From CAYVOV01 sp964453525 (GTDB lineage: Bacteria > Chloroflexota > Dehalococcoidia > Dehalococcoidales > UBA2162): DNA of 55,707 nt. The stretch covers positions 1 through 55,707 of the forward strand of contig CAYVOV010000024.1 in NCBI GenBank assembly GCA_964453525.1, in the 5' to 3' direction. This document shows positions 25,274 through 33,995 of the stretch, in pieces. Below the pieces are notes generated by a model that searched no databases, was not told the origin of the DNA, and worked only from the letters and a program-made list of their open reading frames with translations. The position numbers and the translations under genes are program-made. How positions within the stretch are numbered: position 1 is the stretch's first letter; each line of letters starts with the position of its first letter.

Positions 25274-25682
25274 TTCTTTTATCCCGAGCCAGAATGGGGT
25301 CAGCTATTTTCGCAGCTAAACCTCTATCTTCTCAACATCTGACATCTTTGTTCTTTAGACTTCATTCGAATTATATCATATAACACTCGTTTTACAATCA
25401 AGTTATATTGGACAACCGGAATCAACGTTAGACAGAAAAAGACACGATTTTAGATTTAAAAATTAGTTATTAATACAAACAGTTTTTAACCATCATATTA
25501 GCATGTTTGCAAAGAGGCATATGAGGCTTTCAATGTAAACCATAAAGGAGCCCGTATATCCATTTGCGAAACCGCTAATGGGAAGGAGGATACAGGGGGA
25601 TGGGGTTTTTATATACATGGCCAAAAGCCTTGCAGTTACTATCCAGGTATATTCTTCATAATAATATCAGTGTTTTGTCTAA
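25274..25682. other. Intergenic stretch with a repeat relic
   Basis: Holds the promoter candidate at 25370-25397, AT-rich DNA and, at 25579-25607, a half copy of the family A repeat (GGAAGGAGGATACAGGGGGA). No gene is seen. Confidence 0.5.
25370..25397 (-). promoter_or_regulatory. Promoter candidate for the OmpR-type two-component operon
   Basis: Minus strand TTGTAA (25392-25397), spacer 16, perfect TATAAT (25370-25375), leaving a leader of about 90 bases to the kinase ATG. Confidence 0.5.
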
Positions 25683-26339
25683 TTAATCTTTATATCTCAC
25701 CACTTCCTGAATCGGACGGCGGGGACTTCTGTAAGTATTGATGATGTTTTCCTCGTTGGGATAGCCAAGCCCGATACCGGTGATGATATTCAGGTCCTCG
25801 GGAATATCCAGTTCCTGACGCAGAACGTCCTGATGCGATATAAAGGCTCCAGCAATGAAAGAATCGACTCCGTAGCCCTGCGCCGCCAGGCATACAGTCT
25901 GAATAAACAGCCCGATATCAAGCATACTGGATAAAGCCTTGTCCATGCAGATTATTGCAAGTACGGGTACGCCGAAAAGACGGGCACCCCACTCTGTGAA
26001 TACCTTACCTGATTCCGGGTCATCGGGATTCAATCCCAGTAATTCAAACCTTTCGCGCCTGATAACAGCCATACGCTCCTGAATATAGGCAGGCCGGGGA
26101 GGCGGCCCGCCGGGTCCACCGGGCCCCCCGGTTCTACTCTGTGAACGTTCCTGATATACGCTGCGGATTTTTTCAAGGGTTGCCCCGCTGGCAACGAAGA
26201 CCTCCCACGGCTGGCCATTGCCGCCGGATGGACTGAGGGTAGCTGCCTCCAGTATCTTCATTACCGTCTCTCTTGGAACTGGCTTGGAACTGAAATCGCG
26301 CACGCTGTGCCGGGCTTTAATTGCCTCGATTACGTCCAT
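25683..26339 (-). CDS. Nitroreductase family protein
   Basis: A 218-residue FMN-dependent nitroreductase-fold protein. RHSVRDFSSKPVP near the N-terminus is the FMN phosphate-binding Arg/Ser pattern, ATLSPSGGNGQPWEV the second FMN segment, and GIGLGYPNE the C-terminal one. Between them (about 70-85) is an unusual Gly/Pro-rich insert, GGPGGPGGPPPRP, in a region that often forms the active-site lid. Such enzymes reduce nitro groups, quinones or flavins with NAD(P)H, or act in cofactor or dehalogenation reactions; the substrate is not predictable. It lies 220 bases after a MarR gene on the same strand and may be its target. Confidence 0.88.
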   Translation of the reverse strand: MDVIEAIKARHSVRDFSSKPVPRETVMKILEAATLSPSGGNGQPWEVFVASGATLEKIRSVYQERSQSRTGGPGGPGGPPPRPAYIQERMAVIRRERFELLGLNPDDPESGKVFTEWGARLFGVPVLAIICMDKALSSMLDIGLFIQTVCLAAQGYGVDSFIAGAFISHQDVLRQELDIPEDLNIITGIGLGYPNEENIINTYRSPRRPIQEVVRYKD

Positions 26340-26559
26340 TTGTCATACCTCCGGCTTTATTTACACCGGGGAAAAGTATAGCACAGTAGAATTGGCTTCT
26401 ACCAGAAAATATGAAATAAAAATGGAGTGTGAATAGGGGGTGAAGCTTGGTCTGAATCCTCGCCGTAATCGTGGTGGCAATTCTCCCAATTGGCCATTAT
26501 CTTTTTCATAAGTGACAGTCTATTTAGCTTTAGAGACGGATATCGTCTAAGTATAGAAA

Positions 26560-27102
26560 CTAAAACGGCTTATTCAATAGGATGCTTTGTTTCGTGCCTT
26601 CCTGTTCTGTTGGAGGGGGTAAATCTGCTGGATCCGACGGAGGGTATAGATTCGTGTCTTCCTTTTCCAATTCTATCATCGATTGCTGGCGTATTTTAGC
26701 CATAATCAACCACAACGTCTTTTGTTCTTCTGTTGTCAGTTTCGACATTATTGAATTAATAGTTGTTTTCTCCATTCCCTTGGTATATAAGTCGTACCCT
26801 TTATCAGTTACAACGATTTGCATCAGATTCTTTTTCTTCTTGTCTTTAACCTTTTTAATCAATCCCTCTTTTTCCATTCTCGTAAGCTGTGCTGACATAC
26901 TATGTACTTCTCTGACCAATTGTTGCGAAATATTTGATAATGTTGCCTCTTCACCAAGTCGCATCACCGTACTTAAAACCGATGAATAGCCTCTTGTAAT
27001 ACCATATCTGTTAAGTTCGCGTTGTCGGGCTCTTAACATTATATGAGAAGTACGGGCAACTAATTGCCACAGGGGGAAGCGAATATCTGCTGACTCTGCC
27101 AT
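26560..27102 (-). CDS. MarR-family transcriptional regulator
   Basis: A 180-residue winged-helix regulator. The DNA-binding part is about 45-110: EEATLSNISQQLVREVHSMS is the helix-turn-helix, and RMEKEGLIKKVKDKKKKNLM is the wing. The C-terminal helices give the dimer, and the tail is acidic and Pro-rich. MarR proteins are usually repressors released by small aromatic or oxidising ligands. Its neighbours are a nitroreductase downstream and, divergently, the flavoprotein/ferredoxin operon. Two inverted repeats in its own upstream region are good operator candidates. Confidence 0.88.
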   Translation of the reverse strand: MAESADIRFPLWQLVARTSHIMLRARQRELNRYGITRGYSSVLSTVMRLGEEATLSNISQQLVREVHSMSAQLTRMEKEGLIKKVKDKKKKNLMQIVVTDKGYDLYTKGMEKTTINSIMSKLTTEEQKTLWLIMAKIRQQSMIELEKEDTNLYPPSDPADLPPPTEQEGTKQSILLNKPF

Positions 27103-27131
27103 ATTATTTCCTTCATTTCATAGTTTTAGTT

Positions 27132-27178
27132 TCAAGTAGTGGGAAGAAGACATACTTGAAAACACTATATAGATATAG
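27132..27178. promoter_or_regulatory. Inverted-repeat operator candidates upstream of marR-like gene
   Basis: TCAAGTA-N14-TACTTGA (27132-27159) and the palindrome CTATAT-AG-ATATAG (27165-27178) lie 30-76 bases upstream of the MarR start. MarR dimers normally bind such palindromes in their own promoter. Confidence 0.45.
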
Positions 27179-27235
27179 CGGGGAGCTATATTTTACCATA
27201 AACATACAGTAATGGTGAATTATAAATTATTTTAC

Positions 27236-27376
27236 CTTTTACTTAATCATGGTTGCACAGGCAACAATGAATGTTTATATTTCTTTCGCCGCTATGGTTC
27301 GACGGGCTCACCATGAGCGGCATTCATTCCCGCTCACCCTGAGCTTGTCGAAGGGTCTCAAACTAAGATTGAGAAG
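27236..27376. repeat. Family C dispersed repeat, second copy
   Basis: A close copy of 11681-11845, sharing CTTTTACTTAATCATGGTTG (one change), CACCATGAGCGGCA, CACCCTGAGCTTGTCGAAGG and ACTAAGATTGAGAAG. It lies between the divergent MarR and flavoprotein genes. Confidence 0.85.
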
Positions 27377-27599
27377 CACCTTATTTTATAAACTATTGAC
27401 AGCAACTATGGAAACGTGTAAGATTCTTCGCATACGAATTCTTATACGAGTGTTATATTGTCTCCACGATTTAATCACAAGAAAATTTTTAAAGGAGAGT
27501 ATCATACTGATTACGGAGTGATAACCTTGCCAAGTAAGCCTGTACTATGTGAACCAAGTCAACATCCTGTGTGGTACTCACCACTAGCTCGGTCTTGAA
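27377..27599. other. Gap between repeat and flavoprotein operon
   Basis: About 220 bases with a stray AAAGGAG at about 27491 but no frame that looks like protein. Probably leader or decayed DNA. Confidence 0.35.
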
Positions 27600-27643
27600 G
27601 CCATTGGCATAATGCAACGTGGCGATGCCATTGGATAATGCAA
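27600..27643 (+). promoter_or_regulatory. Direct repeat upstream of the flavoprotein operon
   Basis: GCCATTGGCATAATGCAA (27600-27617) and GCCATTGGATAATGCAA (27627-27643) differ by one base deletion and stand 27 bases apart, 36 bases before the first flavoprotein start. Spacing is near 2.5 helical turns. This may be a regulator site. Confidence 0.4.
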
Positions 27644-27678
27644 AATAATATATTGTTATCAGAAAGGAGTGGGGAAAG

Positions 27679-29649
27679 ATGAACTATGAGGAATTGATAA
27701 AGGAAAGTGCTCCTCGCTGGCCATATCCGGTGAACTATGGCAAAGAGAATGAAGTAAGTTGTGACGTCCTAGTTCTCGGCGGCGGAATAGCCGGGTGCTG
27801 GGCAGCAATAGGCGCTGCCAGGAAAGGTGCCAGGGTTGTTCTTGTTGAGAAAGGAGCAACGGCGTCAAGCGGTGCCGGAGGGGCTGGAGTCGACCACTGG
27901 CACTGCGTAGTTACCAACCCCGCTTCCAAAGTTACCCCGGAGGAGTTCACGCAGGCGATGCTTGATAATCATCTGGGGTGGCGGAATGCACTTACTGCCT
28001 ATATCACCTGCCGCGAGAGCTATGGTTGCCTTCTTGAAATGGAGCAAATGGGAATGAAAATCAGGGATTCGGATGATGAGTTCAAAGGCGCCGAGTTCCG
28101 TGATGAAGCCACCAAAATCCTGTTTGCCTATGATTATACGGCTAAATACTGCGCCCGGGTCTGGGGAAGTTACGTAAAGCAGGCGTTATATAAAGAATGC
28201 AAGAGGCTGGGTGTTAATTTATACGACCATGTATTTGTCTCAAGTCTGCTCACCGAAGGAGGTAAGCAGGGAGCCAGAGTCGTGGGAGCTACCGGAGTCA
28301 ACGCCCGTACTGGTGAATTCCATGTCTTCAAAGGTAAAGGATCGGTAATCTGTATGTATATGCCCCAGCGGGAGTGGATATTTTCTACCGAGATTAGGGG
28401 CTTGACTTACAGCCACCGTACTCCGAACCTGACCGGTGACGGTCATGCTATGGTCTGGAATGCCGGCGCTTTGATGGCTGGTGTGGAGTCGTCCGGTCCC
28501 CTGGGAGCTGGTCCTTATGGCTACCCCCAGTATGGTTATGGCAACGCTGCCAATACCTGGTACGCCTGCACTCTGGTTGATGCCAATGGCAAAGAAATCC
28601 CCTGGATAGACAGGGACGGTAATATACTTGAGACCGTGTCCGAGCGGTACCGTCCGGCTCCGGGACAAAAATTCTTCCTGGCAGGAGGCGGAATGGCCAG
28701 GGACTATCGTTACCAGGGACCACGTATGCTACCGGTTAGAGGCTTTCCGCAATTCGGTGGCGCTCCTTCGGCAGCCGAGCAGGCGAATGCTGTCGACGCT
28801 GAATTACCCCTGTATGCTGACCTGCCTTCAATGCCGGAACAGGAGCGGAGGGTAATTTTCGGGCTGATGGTAGCCCAGGAAGGTAAAACACTTATCCCGA
28901 TATACCGTACCTATACTCAGGCCGGATTCGATCCCGAAAAAGACCTGCTTCAGGGCTATACCGGCGCTGGTTTTTCAAAATGGCGGCAAACATCGGGCGG
29001 CGGAATAATTTCCGGAGGTGGTCCGGTTGTGGACTGGAATCTGATGACCAGTCTTGAAGGCCTGTTCGCTGCCGGTGGACAGGTATTTTTTAACGGAGAC
29101 CATGCTTACGCCGCGGCAACAGGAAGATATGCCGGGAGAAATGCTGCTCGATATGCGCTGGCGGCTGCCGAGCCGGCAGTAGACCGCCGGCAGGTTGAGC
29201 TGGAAAAGGCCCGTGTCTATGCTCCGGTGCAGCGGAATAGTGGCATAGAATGGAAAGAGCTTAACGCCGGTGTCTGCAAGGTGATGCAGGACTATTGCGG
29301 GGAACTCAAGAATGAAACGCTCCTCAGTCTCGGGCTGAAGTGGTTCGATGAGGTATGGGCAGGAGAGGCAGCATCTACTTTTGCCCGAAATCCTCACGAA
29401 CTGGTACGTGTCCTGGAGGTATTCAATATAATCACCAATGGCGAGATGATATTTGAAGCCTGTAAGGCACGGAAGGCAAGTAATTCGGTGCTGGGCTTTA
29501 CCAGATTAGACTATCCTGAAGTTGACCCTCCGGAATGGCGTAAATGGATTACAATCAAACAGGATGAAGGAAAAGTCCAGCTGGGGGAGCTGCCGCTGGA
29601 TTACCATGGCGACCTGGAGAAGAACTACGAAGCCCATAATAACCTTTAG
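27679..29649 (+). CDS. AprA/fumarate-reductase-like FAD flavoprotein, first copy
   Basis: A 656-residue FAD-dependent oxidoreductase of the AprA/FrdA/SdhA superfamily. The dinucleotide-binding motif GGGIAGCWAAIGAARKGA is near residues 34-51, followed by VVLVEK and the SSGAGGAG FAD loop. GDGHAMVWNAGA and DYPEVDPPEW are the later family blocks. The usual ATGG-like segment before the GDG block is replaced here by VICMYMPQREW, unlike the second copy. RBS AAAGGAG. The ferredoxin gene follows after 16 bases, giving an AprAB-like pair. The true reaction is unknown; sulfur reduction, fumarate-type reduction or electron transfer to an unknown substrate are all possible. About half of its residues appear to match the 30083 copy. 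Confidence 0.85.
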   Translation: MNYEELIKESAPRWPYPVNYGKENEVSCDVLVLGGGIAGCWAAIGAARKGARVVLVEKGATASSGAGGAGVDHWHCVVTNPASKVTPEEFTQAMLDNHLGWRNALTAYITCRESYGCLLEMEQMGMKIRDSDDEFKGAEFRDEATKILFAYDYTAKYCARVWGSYVKQALYKECKRLGVNLYDHVFVSSLLTEGGKQGARVVGATGVNARTGEFHVFKGKGSVICMYMPQREWIFSTEIRGLTYSHRTPNLTGDGHAMVWNAGALMAGVESSGPLGAGPYGYPQYGYGNAANTWYACTLVDANGKEIPWIDRDGNILETVSERYRPAPGQKFFLAGGGMARDYRYQGPRMLPVRGFPQFGGAPSAAEQANAVDAELPLYADLPSMPEQERRVIFGLMVAQEGKTLIPIYRTYTQAGFDPEKDLLQGYTGAGFSKWRQTSGGGIISGGGPVVDWNLMTSLEGLFAAGGQVFFNGDHAYAAATGRYAGRNAARYALAAAEPAVDRRQVELEKARVYAPVQRNSGIEWKELNAGVCKVMQDYCGELKNETLLSLGLKWFDEVWAGEAASTFARNPHELVRVLEVFNIITNGEMIFEACKARKASNSVLGFTRLDYPEVDPPEWRKWITIKQDEGKVQLGELPLDYHGDLEKNYEAHNNL

Positions 29650-29665
29650 TATTAAGGAGTAAAAA

Positions 29666-30031
29666 ATGGCAGAAGAAGATGTACGAATGTTTCCGAATAT
29701 TGTTACACCCAATAATCCGGTGATTTTTAACGAAGAGGTATGTAGCGTCTGTAATAATTGTGTTGAGATGTGTGTCATGGACATACTCATGCCCAATCCG
29801 GAGAAAGGGAAACCGCCGATTGTGCTGTATCCGGACGAATGCTGGTATGATGGCGTCTGTGTTACCGCCTGTCCACTCTGGGAGAAAGGGGCTATCATGC
29901 TTAATCATCCGATGAATCAGAGGGTACGGTGGAAGAGAAAAGCAACCGGTGAACATTTCCGCATTGGAATGCCTGAACCTCCGGAGCCAAACACCAGACC
30001 GCCTGTTGGTGGCTGGGATGCAAGAGCGTAA
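29666..30031 (+). CDS. AprB-like 2[4Fe-4S] ferredoxin with an Asp ligand, first copy
   Basis: A 121-residue ferredoxin. Cluster I motif CSVCNNCVEMC is complete. In cluster II, CWYDGVCVTACP has Asp where the second Cys is expected (C-x2-D-x2-C-x3-C); the second copy at 32195 has all four. The same substitution in Pyrococcus furiosus ferredoxin changes cluster stability and potential (known), so a tuned or 3Fe/4Fe-switching cluster is plausible here (inferred). PNPEKGKPPIVLYPDECW joins the two clusters as in AprB. A Pro-rich C-terminus extends beyond the second copy. RBS AAGGAG. Partner of the flavoprotein just upstream. Confidence 0.87.
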   Translation: MAEEDVRMFPNIVTPNNPVIFNEEVCSVCNNCVEMCVMDILMPNPEKGKPPIVLYPDECWYDGVCVTACPLWEKGAIMLNHPMNQRVRWKRKATGEHFRIGMPEPPEPNTRPPVGGWDARA

Positions 30032-30082
30032 AGAGTTGCCGAAGTAGACAACAGTACATTCTTCACCGATAATGCTAGATAT

Positions 30083-32014
30083 GTGTTAGGAGGTTCAAAT
30101 ATGCCGACATGGCAGGAATTCTTAAAAAAAGAGGGCCGTCCGCCCGAGTGGCCATACCCGATACGATATGAGGAAGAGCAAGAGATTGAGGCCGATGTCC
30201 TGATTATCGGTGGCGGTATTGCTGGATGCTGGGCAGCTATAAGTGCCGCCAGGAAAGGCGTAAATGTTGCCCTGGTAGAAAAGGCGGCAACGGTCAGGAG
30301 CGGTGCCGGAGGGCCCGGAGTTGACCACTGGTGTGACGTACCCGCGAATCCCGTATCCAAGGTTAATCCTGATGAGTGGGCTCAGCGACTGGCTGATGCC
30401 AGCGGTGGATATAGCTGCGGGATTGGCCGCCAGATACAGTGCCGGGAGAACTACGATACTCTCCTGGAGATGGAGCAGATGGGCGGTAAGATTAGAGATA
30501 CGGGCGATGAATTCAAGGGTGTTGAGGGCAGGGATGATGAGACCAAATTTTTAATTTCTCCCAGATATGGTCCGTTTCACGATACAAATGTCGTGATACG
30601 TGTCTGGGGGACAACCTTCAAACCGGCGTTGAAAAGAGAATGCGAGCGCCTGGGAGTTAAAATATATGATAGAGTCACAGTTACCAGCCTTTTGACCGAA
30701 GGAGGTATCCAGGGAACCAGAGTGGTCGGTGCCACCGGAGTCAATGACAGGACCGGTGAATTCATGGTTTTCAAGTCAAAGGCGGCTGTACTCAGCACAG
30801 GAGCCGCCGGGCTGGTCTGGGTTTTCAACACGGAATTGGCCGGTATCAGCAGCCACCAGTCCCGTGCCATATCGGGTGATGGCAATGCTATGGCCTGGAG
30901 GGCTGGAGCCGAGCTTACCATGATGGAGAAGTCCTCAATACTGAGGATAGGGACCGGTTATAAACACAAATGGTATGCCGGTGCCGGTGATGCCAGCTAT
31001 GAGAATGTTCCGCTTGTCGACGACAATGGTAAAGTGCTCCCGATTGCAATTTCGGGATGGGGGGTAAAGCCGCAGCCAATTGACCCGACGGCGCGAATGG
31101 GACCGTGGGAGATAGTCCGTGAGGGCGTGCTCAAAGGGGAGTATGCTCTGCCGTTCTATGGTGACTTTCCGGCTATGCCGGAGATTGAGCAAAAGGCTAC
31201 CTGGAATATGCTGCTGGCGGAGGAATCGGTCACCAAGATTATCGTTGATACCTATACGGCATCAGGGTTCGACCCGAGAAAAGACCAGCTCCAGAACTAT
31301 CAGCTGATAGAGGGAGGCAGCCCGCCACAATGGCGCTCGGTTGACATTCCCGGCGGCCGGGGCGGCGGCTTGATGGTCGACTGGGATTTAAAGACCAGCC
31401 TTGATGGGCTGTATGCCGCCGGAATACAGGTATTCGCCGCCGGTGACCATAGCTTTGCCGCGGCTGCCGGCCGGTATGCCGGCAGGAAAGCAGCCGATTA
31501 TGCCAGGCAGATAGGTCAAGCAGGGGTATCAAAGGAGCAGGTTGCCGCTGAGAAGGCTCGTGTCTATGCTCCGATTAAAAGAAGCACCGGTATAGAGTGG
31601 AAGGAGCTGCATGCCGGAATCGCCAGGACTATGCAGTACTTCTGCAGTGAATACCGGACGGAGAAGCTCCTCAACATGGGCCTGGACGCACTCAAAGACA
31701 TCGAAGAAAACTTTGTGCCTAAGTTGTATGCTCTTGACCCGCACAAACTGCTGCGCAGTCTGGAGGACCTGAACATTCTCGCCTATGCTCAGGCAATCAT
31801 AAATGCCTCTCTGGCGCGTAAAGCCAGCAGCCGGTTCTTAGATTTCCACAGGATAGACTATCCGGAACTGGACCCGCCGGAGTGGAACAAGTTCATTACC
31901 ATTAAACTGGAAAACAACAAGGTTAAGGCAGGGGAGGTGCCCCTTGGTTATGCAGGTAATCTAAAAGAAAACTACGAAGCCCGCAACAGGGACTATACGG
32001 GCGTTTACAAATGA
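30083..32014 (+). CDS. AprA/fumarate-reductase-like FAD flavoprotein, second copy
   Basis: A 643-residue paralogue of the 27679 protein, with the same block order: GGGIAGCWAAISAARKG, RSGAGGPGVDHW, then the regular VLSTGAAG segment lost in the first copy, SGDGNAMAWRAGAEL and DYPELDPPEW near the end. RBS AGGAGG. Between this gene and its ferredoxin at 32195 a 100-bp palindromic repeat has inserted, with a 16-bp perfect stem that could weaken or uncouple expression of the ferredoxin. The role is as uncertain as for the first copy, but the more canonical FAD motif suggests this copy keeps the ancestral chemistry. Confidence 0.85.
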   Translation: MLGGSNMPTWQEFLKKEGRPPEWPYPIRYEEEQEIEADVLIIGGGIAGCWAAISAARKGVNVALVEKAATVRSGAGGPGVDHWCDVPANPVSKVNPDEWAQRLADASGGYSCGIGRQIQCRENYDTLLEMEQMGGKIRDTGDEFKGVEGRDDETKFLISPRYGPFHDTNVVIRVWGTTFKPALKRECERLGVKIYDRVTVTSLLTEGGIQGTRVVGATGVNDRTGEFMVFKSKAAVLSTGAAGLVWVFNTELAGISSHQSRAISGDGNAMAWRAGAELTMMEKSSILRIGTGYKHKWYAGAGDASYENVPLVDDNGKVLPIAISGWGVKPQPIDPTARMGPWEIVREGVLKGEYALPFYGDFPAMPEIEQKATWNMLLAEESVTKIIVDTYTASGFDPRKDQLQNYQLIEGGSPPQWRSVDIPGGRGGGLMVDWDLKTSLDGLYAAGIQVFAAGDHSFAAAAGRYAGRKAADYARQIGQAGVSKEQVAAEKARVYAPIKRSTGIEWKELHAGIARTMQYFCSEYRTEKLLNMGLDALKDIEENFVPKLYALDPHKLLRSLEDLNILAYAQAIINASLARKASSRFLDFHRIDYPELDPPEWNKFITIKLENNKVKAGEVPLGYAGNLKENYEARNRDYTGVYK

Positions 32015-32049
32015 AAATAAGGTTCTGTTTGCAATTGGCTGATTAATCT

Positions 32050-32149
32050 GTCATTGCCACGTCGTCCCGATACAATCGGGACGACGTGGCAATCTCCTCC
32101 TTCGAACGTGGTGATTGCCACGCCCGCCACAGGCGGGCTCGCAATGACG
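32050..32149. repeat. Family B (REP-like) palindromic repeat inside the operon
   Basis: Flanked by TGTCATTGCC and GGCTCGCAATGAC. It contains a perfect 16-bp hairpin, arms 32056-32071 and 32075-32090, loop ACA. Related copies: 33996-34039, 39897-39994 and 41297-41427. It separates flavoprotein 2 from its ferredoxin. Confidence 0.85.
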
Positions 32150-32194
32150 TGATCCGCCAAAACCGAATAATATTGAAAATGAGGAGGCTGGAAA

Positions 32195-32491
32195 ATGGCC
32201 CAGGAAAAGGTATATGCTATTCCCAATGTACCTACTCCGAACACACCGGTAATCTTCAATCCTGAAATCTGCAACGGCTGCAACCAGTGTATAGAAGTCT
32301 GCCAAGTAGACGTCTATATACCCAATCCCGAAAAAGGCAAACCACCGATTATACTGCATCCTGAGGAATGCTGGTACTGCGGTTGTTGCGTGAACGACTG
32401 CCACCGTCCCGGAGCCATCACCTTTAACTGGCCGCTGCAGCAAAGGGGTTACTGGAAGCGCAAGGCGACCGGCCAGCGTTTCCATGTCTAG
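32195..32491 (+). CDS. AprB-like 2[4Fe-4S] ferredoxin, second copy
   Basis: A 98-residue ferredoxin with two complete clusters: CNGCNQCIEVC and CWYCGCCVNDC. PNPEKGKPPIILHPEECW links them as in its paralogue at 29666. Lys/Arg-rich C-terminus WKRKATGQRFHV. RBS GAGGAGG 7 bases before ATG. It is expected to take electrons from or give them to the flavoprotein upstream, in the cytoplasm. Last gene of the operon; a strong terminator follows at 32664. Confidence 0.9.
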   Translation: MAQEKVYAIPNVPTPNTPVIFNPEICNGCNQCIEVCQVDVYIPNPEKGKPPIILHPEECWYCGCCVNDCHRPGAITFNWPLQQRGYWKRKATGQRFHV

Positions 32492-32663
32492 GCCGGTTGG
32501 CACGCCCCGCAGCCCTGCTTACTGTATGAGGCTCTAGCAGGCGGGAATTTAATAATAAATCCCTCTCGGTCTCCCCTTCGACAGGCTCAGGGCAAGCTCT
32601 TTACGAAAGGGAGAGGAAAAAAGTGAGGTGAAGTGTAACAGTATATCGTCTACAGGAGTTTCA

Positions 32664-32700
32664 GAGGGTGGCGGCACATTAGCGCCGCCACCCTCTTCTT
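32664..32700. terminator. Strong bidirectional terminator
   Basis: A 12-bp GC-rich perfect stem, GAGGGTGGCGGC / GCCGCCACCCTC (32664-32675 with 32684-32695), is followed by TTCTT on the plus strand. It lies between the convergent ferredoxin and nucleotidyltransferase genes and serves both. Confidence 0.8.
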
Positions 32701-32707
32701 AATTCCC

Positions 32708-33940
32708 TCACCATCCTTTGACCATTTCCTCGTCCTGTTCTTTTGTGGAGACCAGCCCGTCGAGTTTGGCTTCGAGCAGACGGTCGAGGGTTGCTTTCAT
32801 CCGCGGTCCGGGTTCGTAGCCCAGCCTTTTGAGGTCTTTGCCGGTGAGGCTAGGTTTGACATAACGCAGCTTCTTGAGGTAGAGGTAGAAGTGTTCTTTA
32901 ACTGCTGATTGGTCAGTGGCTATGGAGACAGCGGTGAGCGCCGTCTGGGAATAGCCGTGGAGAATTTTATAAACTTTGCTTGGCTTAATCTCCGGACTGG
33001 TAAGCTCGCCCAGCCCGGCTTTCAGTCTGATGGTTTCGCGCAGGGCCTGCGACTGTGATTTGCGTAACCTGTACTTCTGAATAAATTCCTCTGTTTCTTC
33101 ACCTGACAGCCGGAAAGTCAGCAGCGCCAGGTAGAGCTCCGGGGATGGTGGGTCCGGAGAGCTTGCTTCACGCACTTCCCGGAATTTTGCACTCAGCCAG
33201 TCATCACCTTTCAGTCCGGGGTGTAATTTTTCAAGGACACCGAGCTCACCGGCGCGGAGGAGTGCTTTCTCCGGCAGTTCTTCTCTGAGGACAAGCTCAA
33301 CATCGTGCCTTATCCGGTCGCCGCTGATTGTGTCCAGCATGTCCGTATTTTGCTCCAGCAGTCTTAGAGTGTCCGGCTCAAGCCTGAAATCGAGCCGCTG
33401 CTCATAACGTATCGCCCGCCAGATACGGGTGGCATCATCAATGAAGCTTTCTTCGTGTAAAATGCGTATCAGCCCTTTTTTAAGGTCCTCCCTGCCATCA
33501 TACGGGTCAATCAGCTCTCCCCAGTGGGCAGGGTCGAGTTCGACAGCCAGCGTGTTTACCGTGAAATCGCGGCGGAAGAGGTCGGTATCAATCGAACCGG
33601 GTGCCACACCGGGCAGGGCGCCGGGCTTTTTATAGGTCTCGGAGCGGGCGGTAACTATATCAGCGCTCCACCCGTCCCACTTAAGGGTGGCGGTGCGAAA
33701 GCGGGAATGGACTGTTACTTTGCCCCCGGTGATTTCAGTAAGCTGCGCGGCAAGGTCAATGGCATCGCCTTCCACAACAAGGTCGAGGTCGTGGTTACTC
33801 CTGCCGAGGAGCAGGTCACGCACCACCCCGCCGACAAGATAAAGGCTCTGCCCGTGGCTGGCGGCAATTAGCCCGGCTGCCTGCATAAACTCGACCAGTT
33901 CAGCAGGTAGCTGCTTCTCTATCTTGCTGCGCAGATTCAT
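32708..33940 (-). CDS. cca: CCA tRNA nucleotidyltransferase / poly(A) polymerase family
   Basis: A 410-residue class II nucleotidyltransferase. The catalytic head has LVGGVVRDLLLGRSNHDLDL (near 36-55) with the GG and DxD signature, then RRDFTVNTLAVEL and the RNA-binding helical body. It adds CCA to tRNA 3' ends or adenylates RNA. The tRNA fragment at 19986-20035 has CCA encoded, but this does not decide. No HD domain is visible. ATG at 33940; a weak site lies upstream. Monocistronic, ending at the bidirectional terminator. Confidence 0.88.
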   Translation of the reverse strand: MNLRSKIEKQLPAELVEFMQAAGLIAASHGQSLYLVGGVVRDLLLGRSNHDLDLVVEGDAIDLAAQLTEITGGKVTVHSRFRTATLKWDGWSADIVTARSETYKKPGALPGVAPGSIDTDLFRRDFTVNTLAVELDPAHWGELIDPYDGREDLKKGLIRILHEESFIDDATRIWRAIRYEQRLDFRLEPDTLRLLEQNTDMLDTISGDRIRHDVELVLREELPEKALLRAGELGVLEKLHPGLKGDDWLSAKFREVREASSPDPPSPELYLALLTFRLSGEETEEFIQKYRLRKSQSQALRETIRLKAGLGELTSPEIKPSKVYKILHGYSQTALTAVSIATDQSAVKEHFYLYLKKLRYVKPSLTGKDLKRLGYEPGPRMKATLDRLLEAKLDGLVSTKEQDEEMVKGW

Positions 33941-33995
33941 TGTCGCCGTATTCCTTTTTTCAAACCGTAGTTAAAATTATAGCACACTGGTGATA

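Noticed and set aside
32050..32149. CRISPR-like repeats or a small RNA gene
   Set aside because: The repeats are scattered singly with inverted ends and no regular spacers.
27679..32491. Canonical dissimilatory APS reductase (aprAB) operon
   Set aside because: The two ferredoxins are shorter than typical AprB, the genes are duplicated, and no sat, qmo or dsr genes are near.
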